Notes: generated by a model from the sequence alone, not told the origin. DNA of 64,000 nt from Rhodospirillales bacterium (GCA_020638175.1 JACKJA010000002.1:1054001-1118000); one strand, 5' to 3'. Shown: positions 34,019 to 42,944, counted from the stretch's first letter. Translations and numbers: made by a program.

Positions 34019-35002
34019 TTACTGGGACGCAATAGTCACTTCCTGTGGTCCGGATACGAACCCCTCGACCGTCCGGTTGCTGGCAAGATTAACAACGCGG
34101 ATCAGATCACCTACAGCGCCATTCTGCATGGCCTTGCCACGGGCCGTCAGGTTTAACGGACCTTCTTTGTAAACCAGCGTAATCTTTGCGCCGCGTTCGA
34201 CGACTTCCGGGTGTATAAGCTCACCGGCCCGCAGGGGCTGACCGCTCAAGGCCATGCGGCGCGGGGTCATGCCCAGCAAGTCGTCTTCGTTCAAAAGAAC
34301 GTCGTGCTGAAGGTCTTTTTCCCGCACGTCCAGCCATGTGATATCAGCCTGCCCGATAATATCATCCTGACGCATGACGTTTTTCAAAACGGGGACGGAG
34401 ACCATGCGCTCAATCTGGCCGGTGACGGTCATTTCGCTTTCCGGGTGTTCGCGTGACGGCGCGGCCAGCCGGGCTTCAAAACGACCTTTTTGAGCGTCAT
34501 AGCGTAAATCGGCAATCTCAAGGCTGACCGGCATGTGCCCCGGCAAAATCATTTCCGGAGGATTGGCCATGTCATAGGCCAGGTTGAAATGCCCTTGAAG
34601 CCCTTGATCGTGCAGGGATTGCTCAATCGCTTCGCTAATAACCGTTGTGTTGATTAGGGTCGCAGACCGGCGGACGGTAACTTGTTCGGCGGTGCTGCTG
34701 GGCTGCCACGGCAAATCGAGGGCGGCGGCAATCCGGTACAGGGTCCGGGCGTTTAAGACCATCTCTTGGCCGGGCTGCGGCGCCGGACCGAGAGGGTAGG
34801 AGGCCTTGGTGTCCGGCAGGCCTTCAAACAGATCACCAACCGTCAAAACGTCTTTCGTGACGACAGCCGTATGTTTCAGGCTGGCGGCCAGCACCGTCCG
34901 GGCGCCGGCAAAAAGGAAGATCAATCCCAGCGTCACAGACAGGGTCAACACAATCAACCTGAATGTTAAATCAACTGTCTTAGTAATTGTTACGCTTTCC
35001 AT
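34019..35002 (-). CDS. flgA: P-ring assembly chaperone FlgA
   Basis: Periplasmic chaperone that lets FlgI form the P-ring. 327 residues with an N-terminal signal or anchor (IVLTLSVTLGLIFLFAGA), a variable domain, and a C-terminal SAF-type domain: GQPLRAGELIHPEVVERGAK, ITLVYKEGPLNLTARGKAMQ and NGAVGDLIRVVNLASNRTVE. Longer than the enterobacterial protein but typical for this class. It follows flgG by 41 bases. Confidence 0.92.
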   Translation of the reverse strand: MESVTITKTVDLTFRLIVLTLSVTLGLIFLFAGARTVLAASLKHTAVVTKDVLTVGDLFEGLPDTKASYPLGPAPQPGQEMVLNARTLYRIAAALDLPWQPSSTAEQVTVRRSATLINTTVISEAIEQSLHDQGLQGHFNLAYDMANPPEMILPGHMPVSLEIADLRYDAQKGRFEARLAAPSREHPESEMTVTGQIERMVSVPVLKNVMRQDDIIGQADITWLDVREKDLQHDVLLNEDDLLGMTPRRMALSGQPLRAGELIHPEVVERGAKITLVYKEGPLNLTARGKAMQNGAVGDLIRVVNLASNRTVEGFVSGPQEVTIASQ

Positions 35003-35043
35003 TTTTTACACTCCCTTATCTACGGATGGGTGGGCTGTTTTCC

Positions 35044-35829
35044 TTAACGCAACTGCGTTACGGTTTGCAGCATTTCGTCACTGGTCGTGATAATGTTCGA
35101 GTTCATTTCGTAGGCGCGTTGCGCCGTAATCAGTTGCGTAATTTCCTCGACCACATTGACGTTGGAACTTTCCAGAGCGCCTTGGCGGATAGCGGCAAAA
35201 TTTTCCGTGTTCGGTGTGCCGACAGTCGGCGTTCCTGACCCTTCGGTTTCGACGAACAAGTTATCACCAATGGCTTCCAGCCCGGCCGGATTTACGAACG
35301 TGGCAATGTCAATTTGCCCTAGGTTGGACAAGGCAACTTGCCCGGAAATCTGCGCGAAAACTTCGCCGCTTTCGTTGATTTCCACGGCAATCGCATCATC
35401 GGGAACCACGATGTTCGGCTCCAGTTGATAACCCTGCGTGGTGACGATTTCCCCGTCCTGATTAATCTGGAAGACGCCGGAACGCGTGTAAGCGGTGTCG
35501 CCGTCCGGCATGGTAATCTGGAAGAATCCGTCGCCGGTCAGCGCCAGATCCAGAGGATTTTCAGTCATTTGCAGCGGCCCTTGTTCGTGAATGCGGTAAA
35601 CCGACCCGACCCGGACCCCCAGACCAAGCTGCAGGCCGGAAGGCAGGATTGTGCCGACATCCGAGGATTGCGATCCGGGGCGGCTGAGGTTCTGATAGAT
35701 CAGATCCTTGAAATCCACGCGCTGGCGTTTATGGCCGGTCGTGGTCATGTTGGCGATGTTGTTGGAAATCACATCGACATTCATTTGCTGGGCTAACATG
35801 CCCGTTGCACCGATATCCAGAGATCTCAT
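35044..35829 (-). CDS. flgG: Distal rod protein FlgG
   Basis: Builds the distal rod. 261 residues: MRSLDIGATGMLAQQMNVDV and ISNNIANMTTTGHKRQRVDF at the N-terminus, and ESSNVNVVEEITQLITAQRA with YEMNSNIITTSDEMLQTVTQ at the C-terminus, both hallmarks. The length is the family norm. Second gene of the operon, 42 bases after flgF. Confidence 0.97.
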   Translation of the reverse strand: MRSLDIGATGMLAQQMNVDVISNNIANMTTTGHKRQRVDFKDLIYQNLSRPGSQSSDVGTILPSGLQLGLGVRVGSVYRIHEQGPLQMTENPLDLALTGDGFFQITMPDGDTAYTRSGVFQINQDGEIVTTQGYQLEPNIVVPDDAIAVEINESGEVFAQISGQVALSNLGQIDIATFVNPAGLEAIGDNLFVETEGSGTPTVGTPNTENFAAIRQGALESSNVNVVEEITQLITAQRAYEMNSNIITTSDEMLQTVTQLR

Positions 35830-35871
35830 TGTCTATACTCCTGTTATCTTCCTGTTAAATCGTATTGATCC

Positions 35872-36597
35872 TTAGCTGACTCGTGACAGTTTCTGGATCA
35901 TGTTTCGTTGCCGCTCATGTTCGTCGGATAAAATCTTTTGCGTTTGCTGGTAGGCGCGCAGGACGTCGATCATCCGCGTCATTTCCAATACCGCTTTCAC
36001 GTTTGAACCTTCGAGCATACCTTGCATAACGGACGTGTTCTCCGCCGGGATACCTGCGCCGTCCGGCGCTTTGTACAGCCCGTTGCCGGTCGCTTCCAGG
36101 TCTTGCTGGTTATCAAATTCGGTCACCATGATCTGGCCGAGATCACCTTCGCTGGTGCTGATCGTGCCGTCATGTCCGATTTTCAGATCGGTGGAGCCTT
36201 CCGGGATGATGATCGGACCGCCGCCGGAGCCGGCCACCAGGTTTCCAGCCCCGGTAACCAGTTCGCCATTAACGTTGATCTGGAAATTTCCGGCGCGGGT
36301 GTACATGATCCCGTTGTTGGTCTGAACACCGATGAACCCCGGCCCTTGCAGGGAAACATCAAGTGGATTGCCGGTGAATTGCATCGGTCCGGCTTCGGTT
36401 GATTGGAACTGGCCGTAATCCTCGACCATCGACAGCGGATCGGTGTTGCCTTTGGGGTCGGACAAATATTCGGTGAAGACCATATTTTGTGCACGGTATC
36501 CTGGCGTCGACATGTTGGCGACGTTGTTGGCGATAATGTCCATATTGGCCCTTAAGGCCACCTGTCGGGACAATCCTACATAAATACTGTTTTCCAT
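35872..36597 (-). CDS. flgF: Proximal rod protein FlgF
   Basis: Proximal rod protein of the rod/hook family. About 241 residues: MENSIYVGLSRQVALRANMD then IIANNVANMSTPGYRAQNMV, and C-terminal EGSNVKAVLEMTRMIDVLRA. The frame is open further upstream to 36684, but the sigma-54 promoter covers 36668-36683, so the ATG at 36595-36597 is the real start, about 60 bases after the expected transcript start. First gene of the flgF-flgG-flgA-flgH operon. Confidence 0.95.
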   Translation of the reverse strand: MENSIYVGLSRQVALRANMDIIANNVANMSTPGYRAQNMVFTEYLSDPKGNTDPLSMVEDYGQFQSTEAGPMQFTGNPLDVSLQGPGFIGVQTNNGIMYTRAGNFQINVNGELVTGAGNLVAGSGGGPIIIPEGSTDLKIGHDGTISTSEGDLGQIMVTEFDNQQDLEATGNGLYKAPDGAGIPAENTSVMQGMLEGSNVKAVLEMTRMIDVLRAYQQTQKILSDEHERQRNMIQKLSRVS

Positions 36598-36667
36598 GGC
36601 ATTCTTACCCACTGGCCGTTGTTGTCTTGTTGTCTGGCGGTAAATACATGCCGCCGGGAAAAGACAA

Positions 36668-36683
36668 TGCACTCCCCATGCCA
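36668..36683 (-). promoter_or_regulatory. Sigma-54 promoter for the flgF operon
   Basis: Minus strand TGGCATGGGGAGTGCA has GG-N10-GC and close agreement with TGGCAC-N5-TTGC[AT]. The predicted start of transcription is about 36656. The first gene downstream is flgF. Confidence 0.8.
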
Positions 36684-36688
36684 AAGTA

Positions 36689-36702
36689 TTAAATTGTTTT
36701 AA
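36689..36702. promoter_or_regulatory. Possible CtrA site, TTAA-N6-TTAA
   Basis: TTAA at 36689-36692 and 36699-36702 with six bases between, the same spacing as the two sites before ctrA. It borders the flgF sigma-54 site and is 256 bases from fliL. Confidence 0.35.
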
Positions 36703-36957
36703 AACAATATGTTATAGAGGTGCTGGTTGCGGATTTTTACAGGATACGGAAAATTGTGACAGGGCGTAATGGGCTTCCCGGCAAAAAATGCCCGCATATT
36801 TTTAACGGGCCGTAATTCGTTATATTTCCGGGAAAAGTGGGGATAAGTTCTCGCGTCTTGAGACAATGGCCGGGATTTTGTTATTATTGTTCATAAAATT
36901 AACTGCGTACGCGTATGTCTGTGTTAGAATTGACAAGAGTTTCAGGAGAGCGAACAG

Positions 36958-37566
36958 ATGGCTGAAGAAAACCAGCGAGAAGACGAAGACGACACCGGTG
37001 TATCCGAAGAGGGCGAAGGGGCCGACGGTGAAGAAGAAGGCGCGGGCGGTGGTCTGAATGCCAAAAAAATTGTTCTGATCGTCGTTTTGCCGCTTTTCCT
37101 TTTATTAGGCGCGGGCGGCGGCCTTTATTTTTCCGGCATGCTGGATAGTGTTCTGGGCGGCGGCTCCGAGGAAGAGCAAACGGCCGATGCGGGGCATGGC
37201 GATGAAGGCGGACATGGCGGTGGCCACGGTGGTGAACACGGCGCAAAAGGAAATGCGACAGGCGCCCATTTCCTTGAAATCCCCAATATGACGGTCAATA
37301 TTCAAGACACCGGCGGGCAGACACGTTATCTGCGTTTGACGGTGCAGCTTGAACTGGCCAGTGAAGAAGACCGGGCCGGTGTCGAGGCTGTGATGCCGCG
37401 GGTGGTCGATCAATTCCAGACCTATCTGCGGGAGCTGCATGTTCGTGACTTGCGCGGGTCGGCCGGTATTTACAGGTTACAGATGGAGTTGTTGTCGCGG
37501 GTGAACGCTGCGGCGTACCCGATCGAGGTCAAGGATGTGCTGTTTCAGGAAATCCTGATACAATAA
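36958..37566 (+). CDS. fliL: Flagellar basal body-associated protein FliL
   Basis: Single-pass membrane protein that supports the stator and rotor. 202 residues. A long acidic N-terminus (Glu/Asp/Gly-rich, about 1-35) precedes a membrane helix (KKIVLIVVLPLFLLLGAGGG), then a His/Gly-rich segment (HGDEGGHGGGHGGEHG) and the periplasmic domain TRYLRLTVQLELASEEDRAG that ends IEVKDVLFQEILIQ. RBS AGGAG seven bases before the ATG. First gene of the fliL-fliM unit. Confidence 0.92.
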   Translation: MAEENQREDEDDTGVSEEGEGADGEEEGAGGGLNAKKIVLIVVLPLFLLLGAGGGLYFSGMLDSVLGGGSEEEQTADAGHGDEGGHGGGHGGEHGAKGNATGAHFLEIPNMTVNIQDTGGQTRYLRLTVQLELASEEDRAGVEAVMPRVVDQFQTYLRELHVRDLRGSAGIYRLQMELLSRVNAAAYPIEVKDVLFQEILIQ

Positions 37567-37633
37567 AGGCATATGGCACACTATATGCAAGAGACGAAAT
37601 TAATACGGTCTGACAGCAGGAAAAAAAGGACTT

Positions 37634-38728
37634 ATGGCTGAAACCGAAGAAATGAGCGCTGAAGAAAAAGCCATGGCCGAGGAATGGGAGTCCATGGCCG
37701 AGGGCGACGGTGCCGATGCGACGCCTGAATTTGACGGTGGCGGCGGTGACGATACCAGTGCGCGAATTCTAAACCAGGAAGAAATCGACAGTCTTCTCGG
37801 TTTTGATGATGATCTGAGCGGCGGTGACGAAGCCTCGGGGATTATGGCGCTGATTAATTCGGCCATGGTCAACTATGAACGCCTGCCGATGCTCGATATT
37901 GTCTTCGACCGTCTGGTGCGTTTGATGTCGACATCGTTGCGTAATCTGACGTCGGATAACGTTGAGGTCAGCCTCGATCAGGTTTCGACCGTCCGTTTCG
38001 GCGACTATATGAATTCTATCCCGCTGCCGGCCATGCTGTCTGTTTTCAAGGCCGAAGAATGGGACAATAACGGCCTTTTGGTGGTGGATAGCGCGCTAAT
38101 CTATTCTATCGTCGATGTGCTGCTGGGCGGCCGAAAGGGAACGCCCGCCATCCGCGTTGAAGGGCGTCCCTATACGACAATCGAAACCAAGCTGGTGGAG
38201 CGCATGGTCGGCGTATCGCTGAGCGATCTGTCATCGGCTTTTGATCCGTTGTCACCGGTCAGCTTTTCTCTCGACCGGATGGAAACCAACCCGCGTTTTG
38301 CGACGATTACGCAAAGCGGCAATGCCTGCGTTCTGGCGCGGCTGCGCGTCGATATGGGGGACCGCGGCGGCCGGATTGAAATCCTGATCCCGTATGCGAC
38401 GCTGGAGCCGATCCGGGAATTGCTGCTCCAGATGTTCATGGGGGAGAAATTCGGACGGGACTCGATCTGGGAAAACCACTTGACGCAAGAGCTCTATAAA
38501 ACCGATGTCCAGCTACAGGCTGTCTTGGGCGAACAAACTGTGTCTCTTGATGATATGCTGAACTGGCAGGTCGGAACGCAGATCATGTTTAACACCCGGA
38601 TAGAAGACGAACTGGAATTACGGTGTGGCCATTTCCCGATGTTCAAAGGCCCGGTTGGCCAGAAACAGGGAAATATTGCTGTCCGTATTGAGCGCTACAT
38701 CCCACCGGACAAGGAAGGGCAATCCTGA
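37634..38728 (+). CDS. fliM: Flagellar switch protein FliM
   Basis: C-ring protein that binds CheY-P and changes rotation. 364 residues. A 45-residue acidic leader precedes the CheY-binding peptide ARILNQEEIDSLLGFDDD at about residues 39-56; usually this lies at the very N-terminus. The CheC-like middle domain and the C-terminal SpoA domain (DVQLQAVLGEQTVSLDDMLN, later RCGHFPMFKGPVGQKQGNIA) are complete. Its stop overlaps the next gene's start by one base. Confidence 0.96.
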   Translation: MAETEEMSAEEKAMAEEWESMAEGDGADATPEFDGGGGDDTSARILNQEEIDSLLGFDDDLSGGDEASGIMALINSAMVNYERLPMLDIVFDRLVRLMSTSLRNLTSDNVEVSLDQVSTVRFGDYMNSIPLPAMLSVFKAEEWDNNGLLVVDSALIYSIVDVLLGGRKGTPAIRVEGRPYTTIETKLVERMVGVSLSDLSSAFDPLSPVSFSLDRMETNPRFATITQSGNACVLARLRVDMGDRGGRIEILIPYATLEPIRELLLQMFMGEKFGRDSIWENHLTQELYKTDVQLQAVLGEQTVSLDDMLNWQVGTQIMFNTRIEDELELRCGHFPMFKGPVGQKQGNIAVRIERYIPPDKEGQS

Positions 38729-39369
38729 TGGGGGCTGTGATTTCCATGATTCTGGACGGCATGGTCCTGATATTGCTGGCGGCGACGATTTTTTTTGCCG
38801 CGCGCCTGTCTCTCCACTTGAAGGTATTCCGGCAAAGCCGCAAAGATCTCGATAAGCTTCTGGCCAGCCTGTCCGACAGTATTACCCGTGCCGAAAAAGC
38901 GATTGAGGGCATGCATGAAGCGGCCCGTGAGTCTGGCCGGGATATGCAGGGACTTATGGATGATGCCAAGGCACAGGCCGATGAATTGCAACTCATGACC
39001 GAGGCCGGCAATGCATTGGCTGGTCGTCTTGAAGCGCTGGCCGAACGAAATCGGCAGCCCTCTGCGCGGCAGGATCGTGACGAAACGGATATGTTCCGGT
39101 CCGAAGAAGACTTTGCACAGGCACCCTCAATCCCTAAAAAACACCGGAAGCCCCCCGTTGAAAGCCTTTCCAGAGGACGCAGCGTCTCCGGATTTGCGAT
39201 CCGTGATCCTGAATTTGACCGGGGGGAAATGAACGAATCTAAAACCGCCGGCAATGATAGCGAGGAAGAAGCGGCCTTTGCCGAAACGCTTCATAGCCGG
39301 GCAGAGAGAGAATTGTACGAGGCTTTGCACGGCGGCGGTAAAAAATCGGGGACAAGAGGAACAGCATGA
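38728..39369 (+). CDS. Membrane-anchored coiled-coil flagellar protein (DUF6468-like)
   Basis: 213 residues. One N-terminal membrane segment (MILDGMVLILLAATIFFAAR, about 7-26) is followed by a long coiled coil (SRKDLDKLLASLSDSITRAE and on) and a charged, low-complexity C-terminus. The location between fliM and a MotE-like gene and this layout match the family known as DUF6468, from recall; its function is not known. It overlaps both neighbours (ATGA to the next gene), so all three are coupled. Confidence 0.6.
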   Translation: MGAVISMILDGMVLILLAATIFFAARLSLHLKVFRQSRKDLDKLLASLSDSITRAEKAIEGMHEAARESGRDMQGLMDDAKAQADELQLMTEAGNALAGRLEALAERNRQPSARQDRDETDMFRSEEDFAQAPSIPKKHRKPPVESLSRGRSVSGFAIRDPEFDRGEMNESKTAGNDSEEEAAFAETLHSRAERELYEALHGGGKKSGTRGTA

Positions 39370-40088
39370 GATTATACGACCGGTTAAGGGTGTTGCCGCT
39401 TCTTGTTATTGTCGCTTTTATGTCCTTTGTTATACGGATAGGCGATATGACCATCGGGATTAGCCATTCCGGCACGGCCTATGCCCAGCATGAAGTCGAT
39501 GTCGAAACGCCGCCGCTGGACGAAGGTCACGTGGCCGCGGAAGCCGGCGGGAGTGATATGGCGGCTGACGAGGGCGCGGACACGCATGAAAACCCGGTAG
39601 ATGAACTGGTGAACGAAGACACCGCCGAAAAAATAGAATGGAAAGATGCCGTCGATACGGACTTTGTTTATTCAGGCGTTCAGGAAGAATTGTACCGCGA
39701 TTTAATGCGCCGCCGGGAGGGGCTGGACAAGCAGGAGAAAACGCTGGCCATGCGGGAAGCTCTGTTGCAGGCGGCTGAACGGGAAGTGGATCAGAAACTG
39801 CGTGAACTGGAAGTCATCCGCAACGAGATTCAGGAATTGCTGCAGCGCCAGTCCGACGAGGAAGAAGCGCGCATTAACAGCCTGGTTAAGATATACGAAG
39901 GTATGAAAGCCAAAGACGCTGCCCGGATATTTAACACGCTGGACACAGAAGTCTTGTTGAACGTTATGTCCCGGATGTCCGAGCGAAAATCAGCGCCAAT
40001 TCTGGCCGAAATGGACGCGGAACGCGCCCGGTCTATTACCATTCTTCTGGCTCAGCAAAAACGCCTTCCCACCTTGCCGCCACGATAG
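39366..40088 (+). CDS. MotE-like protein (MgtE N-terminal-type domain)
   Basis: 240 residues with an N-terminal hydrophobic signal (LLVIVAFMSFVIRIGDMTIG, about 11-30), an acidic region, a coiled coil (about 100-170) and a C-terminal domain with VKIYEGMKAKDAARIFNTLD, TEVLLNVMSRMSERKSAPIL and AEMDAERARSITILLAQQKR. This is the MgtE N-type helix set that defines MotE, a periplasmic motor protein of alphaproteobacteria that stabilises MotC; here the role is inferred. It ends the fliL-fliM group. Confidence 0.75.
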   Translation: MRLYDRLRVLPLLVIVAFMSFVIRIGDMTIGISHSGTAYAQHEVDVETPPLDEGHVAAEAGGSDMAADEGADTHENPVDELVNEDTAEKIEWKDAVDTDFVYSGVQEELYRDLMRRREGLDKQEKTLAMREALLQAAEREVDQKLRELEVIRNEIQELLQRQSDEEEARINSLVKIYEGMKAKDAARIFNTLDTEVLLNVMSRMSERKSAPILAEMDAERARSITILLAQQKRLPTLPPR

Positions 40089-40231
40089 CCGTCCATGACG
40101 CGCCCCCAATGTTTAAACCCCTTGTGTTTTTTTAAAATAAAATTAGGAAATACAGTTCATAATACTTCGTTCGTATGATAATTTATTCAGTAGAAATATT
40201 TTGATTATTTTTGAATTGTGAGGGGATTGCC

Positions 40232-40621
40232 GTGTCTGTTGATACCAATATGAACGTTCTGATTGTAGACGATTACAAAACGATGTTGCGTATTATTAAG
40301 AACCTTCTGGCGCAGCTGGGGTTTCGCAATGTTGATGAGGCAACTGACGGAACCATGGCCTTGTCGCTGATGAAGAACAAAAAATACGGTCTGGTGATTT
40401 CCGACTGGAATATGGAACCGATGACAGGTCTTGAATTACTGAAAACGCTGCGGGCCAGTAACACCAACAATGCCGCCGTTCCGTTTATTATGATTACGGC
40501 TGAAAGCAAAACGGAAAACGTTATCGCCGCCAAACAGGCCGGCGTGAACAACTATATCGTCAAGCCGTTCAATGCCGAGACGCTAAAACAGAAAATTTCT
40601 GCAGTTTTGGGTGATTTCTAA
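40232..40621 (+). CDS. cheY: Chemotaxis response regulator CheY
   Basis: Single-domain receiver that carries the chemotaxis signal to FliM. 129 residues from a GTG start at 40232-40234 (GAGGGG just ahead). The acidic pair is in LIVDDYK, the phosphoacceptor Asp in GLVISDWNMEPMTGLELL, and the Lys in NYIVKPFNAETLKQ, with the conserved MITAESK. The next gene, cheZ, encodes the matching phosphatase, which supports CheY rather than another receiver. Confidence 0.93.
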   Translation: MSVDTNMNVLIVDDYKTMLRIIKNLLAQLGFRNVDEATDGTMALSLMKNKKYGLVISDWNMEPMTGLELLKTLRASNTNNAAVPFIMITAESKTENVIAAKQAGVNNYIVKPFNAETLKQKISAVLGDF

Positions 40622-40681
40622 GGGTTTTAAGAGATTTTTTAGAGCCTCCCTTGAATGAAAAGTAACGGAATGGAAAAATAG

Positions 40682-41272
40682 ATGGATGGTCTTAAAGAGA
40701 TGAAGGGATATCAGCGCGATCAGGTTATAAAGATTATCAATTCGGTAATCGAAAAAGTTCATGAAGCTGATGGCGTGGCTATCGGCGGCCTGTTTGAGCA
40801 GCTCAGGGAATTGAAGGATATCGTAGAGGACGCGCGCCGGGAAATCAGCGTAGCCAATCCTTCGGAAATACAATCCAAACATATCCCCAGCGCTTCTGAC
40901 GAACTGGATGCGGTTGTCGCCGCGACAGAAAAAGCGACCGGGACGATCATGGATTCATGCGAAGCCATTCAGGGTCATCTGGATGAGATGAGCGCAGAAA
41001 CAGCCGGCGTCGTCGAAGAGCATGTAACCAAAATCTATGAAGCCTGTTCCTTTCAGGATATCACCGGCCAGCGCATCTCAAAGGTTATCAACTCTCTGAA
41101 AGCCATTGATGAAAAGGTAACGGCTTTGTTGAATATCTTTGGTCATGAGCCGGCTTCTGAAACGGTCGAAGACGAAGTGCAGGGCGACGCCGCTTTGCTG
41201 AATGGGCCGCAGATGCCCGATCAGGCGATTTCACAGGATGAAATTGACCGTTTGCTGGCGGAATTTGACTAA
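40682..41272 (+). CDS. cheZ: CheY-P phosphatase CheZ
   Basis: Dephosphorylates CheY-P. 196 residues: a long helical hairpin with the active-site motif ACSFQDITGQRISKVINSL at about 121-139 (Gln as catalytic residue), and a C-terminal peptide after a flexible acidic linker, SQDEIDRLLAEFD, that would bind CheY. CheZ is not universal in alphaproteobacteria, so its presence with CheY is informative about signal termination here. It follows cheY by 60 bases with its own leader. Confidence 0.9.
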   Translation: MDGLKEMKGYQRDQVIKIINSVIEKVHEADGVAIGGLFEQLRELKDIVEDARREISVANPSEIQSKHIPSASDELDAVVAATEKATGTIMDSCEAIQGHLDEMSAETAGVVEEHVTKIYEACSFQDITGQRISKVINSLKAIDEKVTALLNIFGHEPASETVEDEVQGDAALLNGPQMPDQAISQDEIDRLLAEFD

Positions 41273-41385
41273 GGGGCCGACTCTTTTCCGCCTGTATTGA
41301 TCTCTTGTCTTGAAACGTTCATAGTAGAGAAAGCAGCGGCCCGGTGGGTTTGAGGCTTCTTCTGTCAGGATTATCGGAGGTCCCA

Positions 41386-42114
41386 ATGAAATCAAGGCGA
41401 CGTACAGCCAGTACCGGAACCGAGGGCAGTGGTTCCAGCCAGATCATGGGGCTGTCCTTGTTCATCATGCTGTTGGCCTTTTTTATTGTGTTGAATGCCA
41501 TTTCCACATTCGAAGAAGACCGCGTGCGTCCGACGATGAACAGTATCGAACGGGCTTTTGCCACAAAAATCGCAGCGGAAGAGGATAAAAAACCGTCTGT
41601 GGTTGACGGGCAGAACCTTTCTATTCAACAAGGCAGTACGGTTGACCGTCTGGAAGCTTTGTTTGCCGCACATATTCCCTCTCATGATGCTGTGGTGCAA
41701 AACGAACGGGGCGAAATGTACGTCAGGGTTCCCCTTGATGAATTCGAGGCGGCCTTTGTGCAAACGGACCAGAAATCGACAGATATGAGAGGCCGGTTTA
41801 TCACCACAATGGCGGCTCTGATGATGTCTGCGGATCAGGGGCGTCAGTACCGGATGGATATGCTGGCAGAGGTCAATGATGACCCGGCCCGGCTTCAAAA
41901 CGAGAAACCCCAGGAAACCAAGGCATTGATGATGAGGATGGCGGCGATTGCCGGTGCCATGGAAGAGATCGGGTTGCCCCGGCGTTATATCAGCATTGGT
42001 TTGCGTCAGGGCAAGGCTGGATATGTAGAGATTCATTTCCGGTTACACGAGCCATACTCTCCTGTTGACGAAAACGGGATCGTTCAGGAACGCAGCGATG
42101 AGAGCGGAACATGA
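41386..42114 (+). CDS. MotB-like membrane protein without the channel aspartate
   Basis: 242 residues from the ATG at 41386, which has GGAGG five bases ahead. One N-terminal membrane helix (GLSLFIMLLAFFIVLNAIS, residues 22-40) aligns with the MotB helix but has Ser24 where MotB has its ion-binding Asp. No OmpA motif was recognised in the C-terminal part. It ends four bases inside the next gene, a normal MotB. It may be a stator accessory or a decoy-type partner rather than a channel subunit; the function is unknown. Confidence 0.6.
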   Translation: MKSRRRTASTGTEGSGSSQIMGLSLFIMLLAFFIVLNAISTFEEDRVRPTMNSIERAFATKIAAEEDKKPSVVDGQNLSIQQGSTVDRLEALFAAHIPSHDAVVQNERGEMYVRVPLDEFEAAFVQTDQKSTDMRGRFITTMAALMMSADQGRQYRMDMLAEVNDDPARLQNEKPQETKALMMRMAAIAGAMEEIGLPRRYISIGLRQGKAGYVEIHFRLHEPYSPVDENGIVQERSDESGT

Positions 42115-42935
42115 GCATAAAAGGCGGATATAATAAGGGGCCGGACGGCCAAGACGGCGCTGCTGAAGATGATAGCGCCGGTGGTTCGCGACGGCGCGAT
42201 CGCCGTATGGGGGATGTTCACGAGCAAGAGGGCAACAGTAAACTATGGCTGGTAACCTTTACCGACGTCATGGCTTTGATGCTGACCTTTTTCGTGTTGT
42301 TATTTTCCATGTCGCACCCCAGAACCGAAGTCTGGTCTGAAATGACCGCCGCCTTGCAAACCGAGTTCAACAAGTTTTACGGATCAACCCAGCTCTTGGG
42401 GCCAGTCGATGGGGTTAATCTGGACAAGATTAAATATAATCAGGCGCTTGACCTTCGTTATCTCGAGGCGCTGATGCAGGATACATTGTCGGGAAATGAT
42501 ATTCTGGGAACCGTCAGCATGGAAACCAGAGATGGCCGGATTATGATTTCCCTGCCGCAGGACCTCCTGTTTGACGCCGGGCAGGCCACCGTTAAACCCG
42601 AAGGGTCGAAAGCGCTCTATGCGCTGGCCGGTGTTTTGTCGCGGATCAAAAACAAGATCGAAGTCGTCGGGCACACGGATCCGCGCCCAATATCGGGCGG
42701 GGAGTACGGCTCGAACTGGGAACTTTCACTGGCGCGCGCGGCCAATGTGGCTGTGATTCTTAAAAATGTCGGGTATGAAAAGGAAATCACAGTTCGCGGG
42801 ATGGCCAGTGGCCGTTATGATGATTTGCAAGGGGTTGTCGATGAAGACGAACGGCTAAAAATATCGCGGCGCGTCGATATTGTTTTGATGGATCACGATG
42901 GCAGCCGGGGAAAAGTATTTTTCGACAGAGAGTAA
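42111..42935 (+). CDS. motB: Flagellar motor stator protein MotB
   Basis: Stator subunit that anchors to peptidoglycan and carries the ion-binding Asp. 274 residues. N-terminus basic and polar, then one membrane helix with D52 in LWLVTFTDVMALMLTFFVLL, the plug region, and an OmpA-type C-terminus with SLPQDLLFDAGQATVKPEGS and VVGHTDPRPISGGEYGSNWE, then LSLARAANVAVILKNVGYEK. Its partner MotA is at 16772. It is coupled to the preceding paralogue by ATGA. Confidence 0.95.
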   Translation: MSIKGGYNKGPDGQDGAAEDDSAGGSRRRDRRMGDVHEQEGNSKLWLVTFTDVMALMLTFFVLLFSMSHPRTEVWSEMTAALQTEFNKFYGSTQLLGPVDGVNLDKIKYNQALDLRYLEALMQDTLSGNDILGTVSMETRDGRIMISLPQDLLFDAGQATVKPEGSKALYALAGVLSRIKNKIEVVGHTDPRPISGGEYGSNWELSLARAANVAVILKNVGYEKEITVRGMASGRYDDLQGVVDEDERLKISRRVDIVLMDHDGSRGKVFFDRE

Positions 42936-42944
42936 GAGTAAGGT

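Larger units (their letters stand above)
36598..36957. other. Intergenic control region between flgF and fliL
   Basis: 360 bases without a gene. It contains the minus-strand sigma-54 site for flgF (36668-36683), a TTAA-N6-TTAA pair (36689-36702) next to it, and the fliL leader with AGGAG before the ATG at 36958. On the plus strand TGGCCG-N5-TTGT near 36866-36881 has GG-N10-GT rather than GC and is not taken as a sigma-54 promoter. Confidence 0.5.

Noticed and set aside
36866..36881. TGGCCG-N5-TTGT ahead of fliL
   Set aside because: The -12 element is GT instead of GC, so sigma-54 use is unlikely.
36866..37057. Short plus-strand frame with a hydrophobic start ahead of fliL
   Set aside because: It overlaps fliL in another frame and has no ribosome-binding site.
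40160..40200. ATAC-TTCG-TTCG-TAT type near-palindrome before cheY
   Set aside because: Imperfect and in AT-rich sequence; not clearly above chance.
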